Source: Heterohyrax brucei
Lineage: Eukaryota > Chordata > Mammalia > Hyracoidea > Procaviidae
Direction of reading: 5' to 3'
NCBI GenBank assembly: GCA_028571685.1
Contig: CM053146.1
Coordinates: forward strand, 109,343,431-109,407,430
Length of the DNA: 64,000 bases
Made by a program: the position numbers and the translations under genes. Positions within the stretch are counted from its first letter, which is position 1. Every line of letters starts with the position of its first letter. Shown in pieces: positions 24,625 through 36,639 of the stretch. The notes beneath the pieces are model-generated. The model was not told where the DNA came from. It was given only the letters and a program-made list of their open reading frames with translations, and searched no databases.

Positions 24625-25498
24625 GGTGAAGTCTTTTTTTTATTATGATTGAGTGAAAATGCACATTCCCGTCTACCCACCTATATGCAGCTTCCACTGC
24701 TCTTCCTGCCCGGTGACAGCACACTATTCCTCTCTGCTCCATACATGTCTCATCCTCCCAACAGTCTCCTTTCCCCTCCTCTCCACCCACTCTCCTTCCT
24801 CCAGACAGAGGTCAGCAGGATGATATCCTACAGAGGCATAGAACCCTAAAGTGCATTCAATATATGGTCACTCTGCATCGCCAAGTCCAATCCATTCGTG
24901 TCCAAAGAGTGGACCTTCGTTATGATTTATGGGCAAAGGCAGCATCAGGGCCCAGGGCCATGCTCCCAGGGGAACTCTGAAGCCGCTGGACCATCAATTG
25001 CAGTCTTTTAGTGGAGATCTCAGGGTGCACCCCTTTTTATTCTTGTGTTGCCAGTGAGACTCAACTTAATGAGCTCCATCACAGCTATCACTGGTGGTCG
25101 CCAGGCACCATCCGGTTCTTCTGGTCCCAAGTCTATGTAGGCACCCACTCATGTTGGGTCCCTCTATCTTCTGGGTTGTCTTTACCCCATGTCATTTTGG
25201 TCCTCAGTGAGCATCCATTCCTGCTAAGTTGGGACCATTTGCTGTGCCCTCAGATGGCAGCTTGGCAGCTTTTAAGACCCCAGACGCCACTCACCAATGT
25301 GGGGTGCAGAGAGCGCTCTTAACAAGATGCTAGTTGTGCCAGTTGGCCTCAGTTTCACCTAAGAGTATGGTCTCCTGCCCCCTGCCCCAGCTACTCTGTC
25401 CTTGTAATAATGGTTAAAATGGAAGGAGTATTCAAGTTATGCTGAAGTCCACTTAATGTTGTTCTTCTTTCTAATGTGTGCTATGGTGAAGTCTTTTT
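24625..25498 (-). mobile_element. Younger L1 3' UTR insertion with 14-bp target duplication
   Basis: A 5'-truncated L1 3' UTR in minus orientation (GACCCCAGACGCCACTCACC near 25276) sits inside the older L1. Perfect 14-bp direct repeats GGTGAAGTCTTTTT flank it at 24625-24638 and 25485-25498. The T run at the left is the element's A tail. The host L1 reads on directly after the second copy. Confidence 0.92.
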
Positions 25499-26300
25499 GA
25501 TGAGCTAAGTGTTTAATTTTAAAAGATCCTAGTAATCTAGTTTATCTTTTAGAGTTTGTGTGTTTGGGGTATGATTTGTAACCTGTTAATGCCATATAAT
25601 AGGGCCTCTAGTGTTGATCCTGTTTTTTCATTTATGAACTTTATATTTAGGTCGTTGATCCATTTTTAATTAGTTTTTGTTTATAGTGTGAGGTATGGGT
25701 CATGTTTCATCTTTTTGCAGATGGACATCCAGTGTTGCCAGCAGCATTTGTTAAAAAGACTGTCTTTTCCCCTTTTGATGGACTTTTGACTCTTGTCAAA
25801 AATTGAGTAACTGTAGGTAGATGAGTATGTATCTAGGTTTTCAGTTCTGTTCCATTGGTCAATGTGTCTGTTGTTGTACCAGTACCAGGCTCTTTTGACT
25901 ACTGTAGCTGTATAGTAGGTTCTGAGATCAGGTAGTGGGAGCTTTCCTACTTCCTTCTTCTTCAGTGGTACTTTACTTATCTGGGGCTTCTTCCTTTTTC
26001 ACATGAAGTTAATGATAAGTTTTTTCATTTCTTTAAAGAAATGTTGGCATTTGGATTGGAATTGTGTTATATATGTAAATCATGTTGGGTAGAATTATCA
26101 TTTTGACCATGTTGAGTCTACCTATCCGTGAACATGATATGTTTTTCCATTTATGTGGATGTCTTAGCTTCTTGCAGTAGTGTTTCGTGATTTTCTTTGT
26201 ATAAGTTGTTTACATCTCTTTTAGATTTATTTCTAAGTTTTTGTTGGGGTGCAGGAGGTATTTTAAATGGTATTCTTTTCCCGATTTCTTTTTTTCTTGG
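25499..26300 (-). mobile_element. Older L1, ORF2 (continued)
   Basis: Continuation of the L1 interrupted at 24625: TTGATCCATTTTTAATTAG, ATGGACATCCAGTGTTGCC and TTCTGTTCCATTGGTC are successive ORF2 landmarks in minus orientation. Similarity fades near 26300. Confidence 0.8.
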
Positions 26301-26971
26301 AGTCACATCCTTTCAATATTTTAAAGATGTCATTACTAGAAATTACCTTTTAATTTTTTGTATTTTTCAATTTTTTTTCCACTATCAAAAATTTCTCAAT
26401 ATATAATTCTTTTCAGGATATGACAAGATTTTTAGCATTAGAGGATATTAATCTTTGTTCTTTGAATTCAAGAATGTCACTAGCAAGTAATTTCTGTGTC
26501 CAGTTTTCTCTTATAGATTTAACTTCTTTAGGAATTTTTTTTTTTGTTTATAGCGATGTGTTTTGGAAACATACTTCTACTATAACTGTACTTACAGTTG
26601 TACTTGTTAGAAGCCAGAGGAAGAGTTTCAGGTATTCCTAAAATTGAGTATAAGAAAAGTATATTAATATGATATCTAGGAGTTTTTAAGTATGTTTGAA
26701 TTTTGTTCATTTCTTTAGTATTATTGTATAATAATAGTAATGACAATAATCACAGTAGTCCAACTAGTGGCTATGGAGATAAGAAACATTTCTATTTTAC
26801 TGTAAGTCCTGTACTATTAGAAAATATTATTTAAGCATGCAAAGGCTACTGGGTAGGTTTGTGGTTGGATTGTAAATTAATGGAATGTAAAAAGCAGTAC
26901 CCATGCAGATTTCTAAATAATTTTTGTAAGATATAAAATTTCTTATTTCACAATTTCCCACTTGTCTGTAG
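26301..26971. other. SGO2 intron before the acidic exon
   Basis: AT-rich, with traces of old L1 up to about 26400 and nothing recognisable after that. The last 40 bases form the pyrimidine tract of the exon at 26972. Confidence 0.5.
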
Positions 26972-27213
26972 GGTTCCACTAACATCAAATGATGATGAAG
27001 ATGATGAAGATGACAATGATAAAGAAAAAATGCAGAGTTACAACGTTATGTCAAAGTCATCACTTGGTATTTCTTCCTTGATATCAGTAAGAAGACCACC
27101 TTTATCAACTGAATGTAATTTGGAATTGTCATTTCTTAAAGAAAATAACCAGAATGTGCATGGATTAAAGGATTCAGAATGTAGTTCTTCTGTTGTTAAT
27201 GTACTTACAGAAG
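26972..27213 (+). CDS. SGO2: SGO2 coding exon with acidic stretch
   Basis: The acceptor CTGTAG ends at 26971 and the donor GTGAGA starts at 27214. One base completes the split Arg, 80 codons follow, and a final G begins the next split Glu codon. It opens with VPLTSN followed by a run of Asp and Glu (NDDEDDEDDNDKEK) coded by near-repetitive GAT, GAA and GAC codons. The rest is Ser-rich and less conserved, with SFLKENNQNVHGL as an anchor. The acidic run seems about four residues longer than in human SGO2. Confidence 0.92.
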
Positions 27214-27407
27214 GTGAGATTGTTTAAAAGATTCCTTTTGAATATTCATATTAAATAGCTGAAGCTGTCAGATTTTTTTGAGGTCAGTGATGTGTAGACA
27301 GTTAATAAGTTGGATCTCTTATGTTATAGATTTTGTAATTTCTACAGTTTAAAACTGCTGAAGAAAAAAATTTAAGTTTGACAGTGATAAGTGTAAGATC
27401 TGCAGTA

Positions 27408-27566
27408 AAATCTCAAACTCACTGCCATCAAGTCGATTCTGACTCAGTGACCATATACAATGGAGTAGAACTGTCCCATAGAGTTTCTAAGGAGTACCTG
27501 GTGGATTTGAACTGCTGGCCCAGTTAGCAGCCATAGCACTTAACCACTATACTAGCAGGATTTCCA
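27408..27566 (-). repeat. AfroSINE, near full length
   Basis: Minus orientation: CACTGCCATCAAGTCGATTC, then GAGTAGAACTGTCCCATAG and the 5' end TAACCACTATACTAGCAGG. Confidence 0.93.
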
Positions 27567-27904
27567 GATCCACAGTCGCCTAATAGTATTAGCGTAAATG
27601 CAGTGTTTAGAAATGAGCTGGCCTAAAAAAGTGTTTTCTTGTTGCCCTAGCGTATGAATCAAAATATCTCATAGGTTTATTTAGTTTTGCCATCTCCTTT
27701 TTTAAATAATTGGGACCTACATAGGTAGTTGTACTGAATTTTTTTTTTTTTAAATATTGTAATCATTTAGTGGTAAAATAAGAGCTTGAGCCTGGGTAAT
27801 GGTTGAGCAGGAGAAATGATGACAATTATTAATGTGATATTTCTAAATGGTAATTCTACAGTTGTATTCTGAGGTACTGATGTGTTTGTCATAGATTTTC
27901 GGAC

Positions 27905-28066
27905 TCAAATCAAACTTACTGCTGTTGAGTTGATTCTGACTCACAGTGACCATATAAAACAGAGTAGAACTGCCCTGTAGAGTTTGCAAGGAGCACCTGG
28001 TGGATTCAAACTACCAACCTTTTGGTTACCAGCCGTAGCACTCAACTATCATGCCACCAGGGTTTT
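27905..28066 (-). repeat. AfroSINE, near full length
   Basis: Minus orientation: CTGCTGTTGAGTTGATTCTG to CATGCCACCAGGGTTTTC. Lies 340 bp from the previous copy in the same orientation. Confidence 0.93.
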
Positions 28067-28411
28067 CAGATTCGAGTAGGGAACCATAAGTAGGAAACCA
28101 TAAATTCACTGAATATTGAGTTTAGAATTATTTTGCATTTTTGACAAAATTATAGATGTTTCCAGAAACTGGAGTGGCTTGTTGATAGCCTTTTCATCCT
28201 TATCAGAGTAGTCACTATGACTTGGGTTCATCTGCATGCCACCTTCCACTTTAGAAATATTTGTTAGTGGCTATACTTTGGCTGTATTCCATCCTACTGT
28301 TGGGGTTGAGTCACAGTGAATTCTCTATTTATTTTCCATAAATACAAATGTAAAATGTGGCTTAAAAATATTTTGGTAATTTATATTTTTTTTTTTTATC
28401 AGTATAGGAGG

Positions 28412-28776
28412 CCTGACAATTAAGTTCTCTAACTCATCTTAGAACAAGTGGTACATACCTCATCGCTGAATATCACTAAAGTGGCCTTCAAAGTACACCC
28501 CTTGCAAAGCTATGCGCTGATGCCAGTGCTTAGTCCACATTTCAAAGCAGTTTTGGGACTTGTTTTGTGGAATGTTCATCAGAGCTATCGTCACAGGAAA
28601 TCTGACAATTATGTTCGTGAACTCATCCCAGAAAAGGTGCTTTGAAGGGTGCAGTAGATGCTAGCTTTGGTGCAGAGCTTCCCAAGGGGAGTACTTTGAA
28701 GATGACTGTAGTAATATTCAGCAATGAGGTAAGCAGCACTTTTTGTAGGATGAGTACGCAGATTTAGTTGTCAGAC
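28412..28776. mobile_element. Composite foldback mariner derivative
   Basis: The left end CTGACAATTAAGTTCTC begins a minus-oriented mariner 3' region to about 28595. A second mariner terminus (TCTGACAATTATGTTCGTG) starts at 28600 and is followed by a plus-oriented 3' end (GGGGAGTACTTTGAAGATGA) finishing at TTAGTTGTCAGACCTC near 28776. It lies about 150 bp upstream of the giant SGO2 exon. Confidence 0.75.
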
Positions 28777-28928
28777 CTCACACATTCTTTGTAGTATAAC
28801 AATCTGTGCAGAACGCATCAGCAGGAATTGTATCTGTGAGAGAGCTTGCTTTCTAATTTAATTTGTTTAAAATAGTAAATTCCTTTTCACTACTTATTTC
28901 TGAATTTGTTTCCATTTGTTTTATGTAG

Positions 28929-31900
28929 AAAGCCAGTCTCATTCAAACCAAAGTTCCAAGACCTCCCAAACAAGTGAGACCAAAAGTGGCCACTCCCTCA
29001 GCCACCGAAAGGAGAAGCCATCTCCTAATAATGTGACTGAAAGGAAGAAGCATGTACCATCTTGCGAGTCAGATAATCCCTCTGAAAACACTCCCTTTGT
29101 GGGAGATTTAGATCAACAAGTGATTCCAAGATCAGATTTAAATTGGAGTGACGAGATAAATAATCATACTAATGAAACAAACGCTAAAATGCAAAGAGAG
29201 CTCCAGCACCTTCCTGGCTCGTCTTCTAAGTCTGTGAGTGCACCAAATGCAGAAAGTATGAATAAAGTCCAGAGTAATGATGACTTACAATTGCAGAAAA
29301 CTTTGTATGATGCTGACATGGATTTAACTGCTAGTGAAGTAAGCAAAATTATTACAGTTTCAACACGGGCTAAAAATAGAAGTAATAAAAAAACAAATGA
29401 TAGTGAAATGAAAACTTTCAGAAAAGTTAAAGATTCAAACTCTAAGAAAAAGAGAGAAAGGTCAGAGAGACAACTTAAAAATACTTTAGATGTAGATACT
29501 GAGAAAACTGTGGAAAAGCCAGAAAGATCTCCTTATGTAGATGACAAAGGTGATTTAGAAGATTTAGACTGTATTTTCAGTTCTGAACAGCTGACTCACA
29601 TGAGTATACAGAAAAAAATAACCCTTCAGAATGACTTGGATCAAGAGGACAGACCAAGTACAGACTATGGTAAAAAGAAAAGAACGCATTTAATGAATGA
29701 GCCAGAGGAAGTATGCTCTTTCGCCCAAAGTTCCAATAAATTTCAGCAGGAGAAAACATTTGGTGTGAGTCCGATTTCTGTTACTTGTAATAAAAGTAAA
29801 GCTTCAAGACAGACATTTGTGATTAATAAATTAGAAAAACATGACTTAATCCCAAACCAAAAGGATAAAGAAACCATTTCTGAAAACCTAGAAATCACAA
29901 ATGAATTTCAAGCAGCTGAAGTTTCCACCAAAGATAATGGAAATTTATATAATTGTGAGACCCAGAATTGGTTGGGCTTGAAAGAACATGTCACTGACAT
30001 GCAACTCCTTCAGCAAAGTAAATCAAAAGGAAATAAGAAGCCTAGGAAGAAAGTAAATCGAAAGACAGAAATAATTTCTGACATAAACCAAATATATGAA
30101 AATAATGATAAAGATGTGCGTGACCTAGAAAAGGTTGACTTTTTCTTTCAAACCCAAGAGAATGAAGAAACCACCTCTGAAAATGTAGAAGTTTCAAGTG
30201 AGTTTCAAACACCTGCTCTTTCTACCAAAAATAATGGAAACTTGTGTAATTGGGAGATCCAGAATGTGTTGGGTTTGAAAAAGCAAATCACTGAGCTATT
30301 CCCTGTTCAGCAGAATGAATCAAATATTAATAAGCTTAGGCAGAAAGTCAATCGGAAGACAGAAATCATTTTTGAAAAGAATCATACAGATAATGACAAA
30401 AGTGTTCATTGTTCAGAAAAGGGTAACTTTTTCTTCCTAACCCGAAAGGATAAAGAAAACCTAAAAGACCTAAAGGAGTTGCCAGCACCTGATCTTTCAT
30501 CTAAAGATTCTGGAAACCTCTGTGATTATGTGAGTCAGAACATCAGAACAAAGCATGTTCATGATATGCAACTAGCTTATCAAAATGAATCAAAAATAGA
30601 TAAGAAGCTTAAGCAGAAGGCATATCGGAAGACAGAAATAATTTCTGAAATGAACCAAACAGATGAGAATAACATAGAAAAAGGTAATGTCTTTTCTGTA
30701 ACCCACAAGGACAAAGAAACCGTCCTTGAAAACCTGGAAGATGCAAGTAAGTCTCAAAGAGCTGAGTCTTCCGTCATAAGTGATAGATACCCATGTGACT
30801 ATGAGACCCAGAATATATTGGGCTTGAAAAAGTATGGTGCTGATAAGCAAGCTGCAGGACAAAACGAATCAAAAATAAATAAGAAACTTAGGCAGAGAGT
30901 AAATCGGAAAACAGAAATAATTTCTGACATGAACCAAATAAATGACTGTAATAATGGAAGTATGCATGACCCAGCAAAAAGTAACTTCTTTTCCCTAACC
31001 CAAAAGGATAAAGAAACCATTTCTGAAGACCTAGAAACCACAAATGAATTTCCAACAACTGACCTTTCCACCAAATGTAATGAAAATGTATGTGATTATG
31101 AGACCCAGAATATGTTGGGTTTGAAAAACAATGTCTCAGATTTGCAATCTGCTCAGCAGAATGAATCAAAAACAAGTAAGAAATTTAGGCAGAAAGTAAA
31201 TCGGAAAACAGAAATAATTTCTGAAATGAACCAGATATACGAGGATAATGACAAAAATATGTGTGGTTCAGATAGCAATCTTGATTTCAAAATAAGTAAG
31301 TCTAAAGGGAAACCTGAAGGCATTGACAATGGATGCTGTATGCAAATCAACAATAATGAAAAAGAAAATTGTGATCAAGTTACAAATCCTAACAAACTAG
31401 TTAAAACACATAGGAAAGAGTCATCAGGCAAGGCAAAGAACATTTTGGCAAAACGTAAGCGCAAAACTAGTTTGGAGTTAACAGACACTAATGCTAGAAA
31501 CCAAACTGAACTACCTAAGAGTCAGAGGCAGAGCACTACAGCTCAGAAAAGAAAAACAGATTTCCCTTTAGGGGATGTGACAGAAGAAGGCCAGGTCAAA
31601 AATGTAAATAAAGTGCCACCCAAATCAAAGAAAAGTAAGACCATCGTAGATCCTTCTGCAGATAGTCTTGAAGGAGTGCAGGCAACATCAACTGTCCAGA
31701 GAAAGTCAGTTGAATCTGAACAAGCGGATAATGAAAAAATTATGGAGAATGAGAAAATTGTTAAAGTTGACTCAGACTTTTACAGACAAGCCTTTAAACC
31801 TCTATCTGAAACATGTTTACCTAAAATACAAGATTCTTCTTTTAACACTGTTTTTGAAGATTCAATACCTTTGAATGTTTCTTCTAGTAAAAATACAATA

Positions 31901-32015
31901 AAAGAAAGTTTGGTTCTGATGAGCTCACCAATCCTTCAAGTAAGTGATGATATACACGAGAAGATGAGAGAGATGAAATTTAAAGTCATCAAGAGACCAC
32001 AAAAATCAGGAATAG
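28929..32015 (+). CDS. SGO2: SGO2 giant central exon with five degenerate repeats
   Basis: The acceptor TATGTAG ends at 28928 and the donor GTAAGT starts at 32016. The 3,087-nt exon is open throughout and holds about 80 percent of the coding sequence. An upstream in-frame ATG at 28916 lies in the intron and is not a start. The protein is hydrophilic, rich in Lys, Asn, Ser and Glu, and probably disordered. DADMDLTASEVSKI near 29310-29350 is a conserved landmark. From about 29855 to 31290 there are five diverged tandem units of 87-99 residues; each ends in a basic block like KVNRKTEIIS followed by a polar MNQ tail. Lys/Arg-rich segments follow at 31390-31650. KEN tripeptides at 30452-30460 and 31361-31369 could be APC/C degrons, but this is weak. 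The last codons (RPQKSGIG) join the next exon in frame. Confidence 0.96.
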
Positions 32016-32279
32016 GTAAGTCAGTACCTGATGTGATCATGTTTTTTTTTTTTCCTTAGTAAGGTATATCCTGTTTTAATTGACGTTTTTATGGAATTTT
32101 AAAACACTCTATATCTATACAGCTTGATCTAGAAAAATAACATGAAGGAATTTCAAGTAAGTTTAATACTTTGAGAAGATAACACTGAAAAATGTCTTGG
32201 ATATTTACAGCCTGTAAAACTTATGTGGGCTTTACCATAAACTTTTCTGTTACAGGCTTTATGCAGGTAATTTCCTCTT

Positions 32280-34430
32280 TCTTTTATAAATTGTATTTTG
32301 GTGAAATGTTCACAGCTCAAGTTAATTTCTTGTACAAAAGTTTATGCACATATTGTTTAGCGACATTAGTGGCAATCTCTGTAGTGTGACAGCACTTCCT
32401 GTCTTTCCATCCCAGGATCCCTTTGTCCATATGACCAGTTCCTGCCCCTTCCTGCCTTGGCATCCTGCCTCAGGACAAGAGCCACCCATTTAATGGTCTT
32501 GTGTATCTGATTGAACTAAGAAGGGCAGTCCTCAGCAGTATTATTTTTTGTTTTTATACTGTCTAATCTTCGAAGAGTGAACTTCTGGAATGGTTTCACT
32601 TCTGGATTAACAGAGCATCCGAGGGCCTCCAGACTCTGTCAGACTGTTAAATCTGGTCTTGTAATGTGAAATTGTGTTCTGTCACACGCTTGTCTCCCAC
32701 TCCATCCAGGGCTCTGTTGTGTTCCCTGTCAGGACAGTCACTCGTAGTAATTAGGCACCATCTAGTTCTTCTGATCTCAGGTTGATAGAGTCTCTGGTTC
32801 ATGTGGCCCTTTAGTCTCTTGGGCTAGCATTTTCATTGTGTCTTTGGTTTTCTTCATTCTCTTTTGCTCCAAGTGGGATGGGACCAGTTGATGCATCTTA
32901 GATGGCTGCTGATAAGCTTTTAAGACTCCAGACATCACTCACCAAAGTGGGATAGAACATTTGCTTAATAAACTTTGTTATGCCAATTGACCCAGTAACT
33001 GGTCTCCAGGCTCAAGCCCCAGCTGCTGTGTTCCTCCAAGTGTTTAAATACCAGGAAACTTTTTGGTTTTGCTTTGGTCCAGTTGTGTTGACTTCCCCTT
33101 TGTTGCCCTTCCCTTAACTGAATTTGATCCTTGTTTATTGTTTAGTTAGTGAATTCCCTTCTCCTCATTTTGTGACTGGCTAATTTGACTTAGCATAATG
33201 CTCTTCAGATTCATCTGTATTTTGAAGGTTCACCATTGTTCTTTATCAGTGCAAAGTATTCCATCTTATGTTTGTACCATAATGTGTTTATCCTTTCATC
33301 TATTGATGGGCACCAAGGTTGTTTCCATCTTTTTGCTATTGTGAACAGTGCTGCACTAAACATGAGTGTGCATATGTCTATTTCTGTGATGGCCATTATT
33401 TCCTATGGTATATTCCTAGGAGTGGAATTGCCTGGCTGTATGGCATTTTTATTTCTAGCTTTTTAAAGAACACCAAGTTGTTCTGCAGAGTGGTGGTACA
33501 GTTTAACATTCCCATCAGCAACACAGAACTGTTCCAGTCTCTCCATAACCTCTCCAGCATTTATTATTTTATGTTTTTTGGGTTAGTAGTGGCCTTGTTG
33601 GGTCAAAATGATATCTCATTGTAGTTTTGATTTGCATTTCTCTAATGATCATGTTTCCTCCTTTACCTGTTGGTCACCTGTTAATCATTTCATTGGTGAA
33701 GTCTGTTCATATCCTTTGTCCTTTTTTTATTGGACTTTTTGTCTTTTTGTTGTTAAGGTTTGTAGTATCTTGTAGATTTGAGAAATTTAGACCCTTTTGA
33801 GATACACTGTAGCCATTTTTTTTTTCCTAGTCTGTAGGTTCTCTTTGATGAAGTCTTTGGATGAGCATAAATGTTTGAATTTCTCTTCTGGTATTTGTGT
33901 ATTATTAGTTATGGTTTGTGTACTATTTATGACATATATTAGGGCTCTTAGCATTGTTCCTGTTTTTGTTTTCTTGATCTTTATCATATTAAATTTTGTA
34001 TTTAGATCTTTGATCCATTTTGAGTTAGTTTTTGTGTATGGTATGAAGTATGGGTCCTGTTTCTTTTCTTTTTTTTTTTTTTTGCAGATGGATATTCAGT
34101 TATGCCAACACCACTTGTTAAAGAGACTGCCTCTTGCCATTTAGAAGCCTTTGGGCCTTTGGATTCATATCTGAGTTCTCACTTCTGTTCCATTGGTCTG
34201 TGTGTATCTGCTGTTGTATCAGTAGCTGGCTCCTTTGACTACCATAGCAGTGTAATGGGTTTTAAGGTCAGGTAGTGTAAGGTTTCCCACTTTGTTCCTC
34301 AGTAATGCTTTACTTACTGGGGGCTTTTTCTTTTTCCATATGAAGTTGGTGATTTGTTTCTCCTTCTCACAGAATACTGCCTTTGAAATCTGGGTTGGGA
34401 TCCTTTTTCATATATTTGAAGAAAATTAAA
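32280..34430 (-). mobile_element. L1 3' UTR and ORF2 C-terminal part
   Basis: Minus strand in the intron after the giant exon. 32280-32990 is 3' UTR (AAGACTCCAGACATCACTC near 32922). 33100-34430 is ORF2; the minus frame at 33211-33396 shows LFTIAKRWKQPWCPSIDE, the typical L1 ORF2 C-terminal block. Stops break it; 5'-truncated. Confidence 0.88.
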
Positions 34431-35982
34431 TGTTTTAAGTGAACATAATCACGAATTCCACCAGTTTTATTTTACCAAAAACAGTTACAACCTTTTTTAA
34501 GGGTGGGACTATTTTTCCATTCAGTAGCATTTATATTGAATGTGATCAATGCACTGTACCAGGTATTGTAGTAGATTAAAACATAAAGTGCACCAGCTCT
34601 CCTCAACATACAGGTAACAAATGTAGCTGTGAAATATGGCTAGTGCTTTAATGGAATCACAAGCATTATGCTAACAAGTTATGATGGAGAGTAATTTGGA
34701 CTAGAGGAGTTTGTAAAAGCATCATGAATTGAGTAACATTTTCAGTCCTCAAGGATGGGTAGGATTTTTACCCTCAGCGTTTCCTTGTCATTTGTCCCCA
34801 CTATCAAAATTATAACTCACTAAAGAAAACAAAGTAAAGAATTAAAAAAAAAAAAAGACAGGAAAAAAATTACATGAAGGAACTGTAGTCAACATTTTGG
34901 CATATTCATTCATACTTTAATGAGTGGATTTTTAAATATATATTTGAAATCATGTTATATATAACATTTTACATCCCTTTTTTTCTTCTCCCATTAGACA
35001 TTCCATATCAACAAGCATTTTTTATGGAGAACCTTACATTTCAGTATATGTATGTAGGACCTCAGGATTTTGATGGAAAAGGCGGGTAAAAGTACAAAGG
35101 GCTGTATTTGTTGGATATGTTAGAGAACTGGTGAACCATCTTTCATCCACATGGACATCTCTATTCTCTACATTGTGCCTTTGCAAACTGAGCAGTCGGT
35201 GACACATATGTTGAATGAATGAATGCATATGTGTGAGTCTGTGAACAGAAATGTTGGAGTCTACTTTGATAGTTTGCTATAAATTTTAAATCTCTTCCTC
35301 TCAAAATTACTAGAAAAAAATAAACTGATTTACAAATATGCTTATTGCTGTTATTGTAATGTTTAAAATTATAACTTGGTAATTGTTACATTTTAAAATG
35401 TATTGACTATGATTGGCAAACTATAGCACCCACTCCTCACTTATCAACATGCCTTCCTCCACCCTGCAGAGTTAAGGGTGGTGGTAGTGACGGTGGCTGG
35501 GGATCACCCACTGCCTCTGGAGCAGCAGGGGGCCCACTGTCACCTGGCCATGCTCTAGGCCTCCATGCCTTGCCTCTCTGCCTTTCCTCTCAGCCAAGTC
35601 TGGAGACAGTCCTTGGTAGCAGGTAGGTGGCTTCTGAGCCTATGGGCAGTCGAGGCCTAGCCTTCTTGGCCGGGCAGAGAGGCCACTTAGGAAGAACTCT
35701 GGTGGCTCAGTCTCTCATCACTTCCTCCTACTTGCCTGGGGCCTGGACCCTCCACCTGACCCAGACAAACTGCTGGGAACCTGCCAGTGTGACTTCCTCT
35801 CACACACCTTACCCTGCTCCCCCACTCCCTCTCGCTTGGCTGCTCATGAACTCACGAAAGAGTCATAGAGTTGATTTTTTACTGGTGTGAATGCCAGATA
35901 TAACAAAATAGTAAGTGAAGAGTAGATGTATTGTTTCTCTCTCTCTCTTTTACAAATATTTGTGAAAATGTATTCTTTTCAG
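34431..35982. other. SGO2 intron with an isolated GC-rich block
   Basis: 34431-35420 is AT-rich intron with a short A run near 34845. About 35425-35860 is clearly richer in G and C, ending in a C/T-rich stretch; it has no recognised coding or repeat identity. After it come a CT tract (35935-35950) and the acceptor of the next exon. Confidence 0.5.
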
Positions 35983-36133
35983 GTGATAGGACATTACAGG
36001 ACTTGACAAATACCAGTTTGGTTTCAAATAACACTCCTAAATCTGAAAGTAAGGCAGAAGATCCATCTTCAGAATTGCCAGGCAGAAGAAGAAGATGTAT
36101 TCCTCTCTCTCTGAAAGAGCCAAGTCTCAAAAG
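35983..36133 (+). CDS. SGO2: SGO2 coding exon with the C-terminal shugoshin basic motif
   Basis: The acceptor TTTTCAG ends at 35982 and the donor GTTAGT starts at 36134. The frame continues from the previous exon (GDRTLQDLTNTSLVSNN). Near the end is GRRRRCIPLSLKEPSLK, the shugoshin C-terminal basic box. In this family the box is needed for centromere targeting through histone H2A phosphorylated by BUB1. The last two bases are the start of a split Arg codon. Confidence 0.94.
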
Positions 36134-36639
36134 GTTAGTATTTCTGGGATATTAAAGTGGTTTTAATATACTGTTTTCAAGAATATACTTTTAAATAATT
36201 CGCACCTGAGTAGCAATAAAACAGGAATTGTTTGGGTGACTGGAAAGTTGCTGTCTTTTCCTCTGCAATTTATGAACACCAGGGGGAGAAATACTCACAG
36301 TCTGTGTATCCTGTTTGTTCTCCAAGTTGCAGCCACTAATTTTAAACATCCATTGGTAGTTCATGCCTGTGACAGTCATCACTGTGATACTTGCCTACCA
36401 GTGATTTTCTGTTTTCCTTTTACTTTCCGCATTTGTTAATAATTCTTCTGTAAAGAAGAGCTGCCTCTTTTCTCCTATTTATTTAAACCAAATGCTATCA
36501 ATGTTTTGCTGCTGTCATTATTCCAACTCTGGCCGTTAGGAGTTCCTTCCAGTTGGCTTCTGTGTTAACAAAACCTGATACTGTTTTGAACACTTCTAAC
36601 TTTCTGACACAAAAGATGTTCTAGACTCATATTTTTCTT
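36134..36639. other. SGO2 intron, nothing recognised
   Basis: First part of the last SGO2 intron; no repeat or gene identified. Confidence 0.45.

Noticed and set aside
28916-32059. A 1,047-codon ORF starting with ATG at 28916 as a single-exon gene
   Set aside because: The first four codons and the last 15 lie in introns: acceptor at 28927-28928 and donor at 32016. Frame and phases join perfectly to the neighbouring SGO2 exons.
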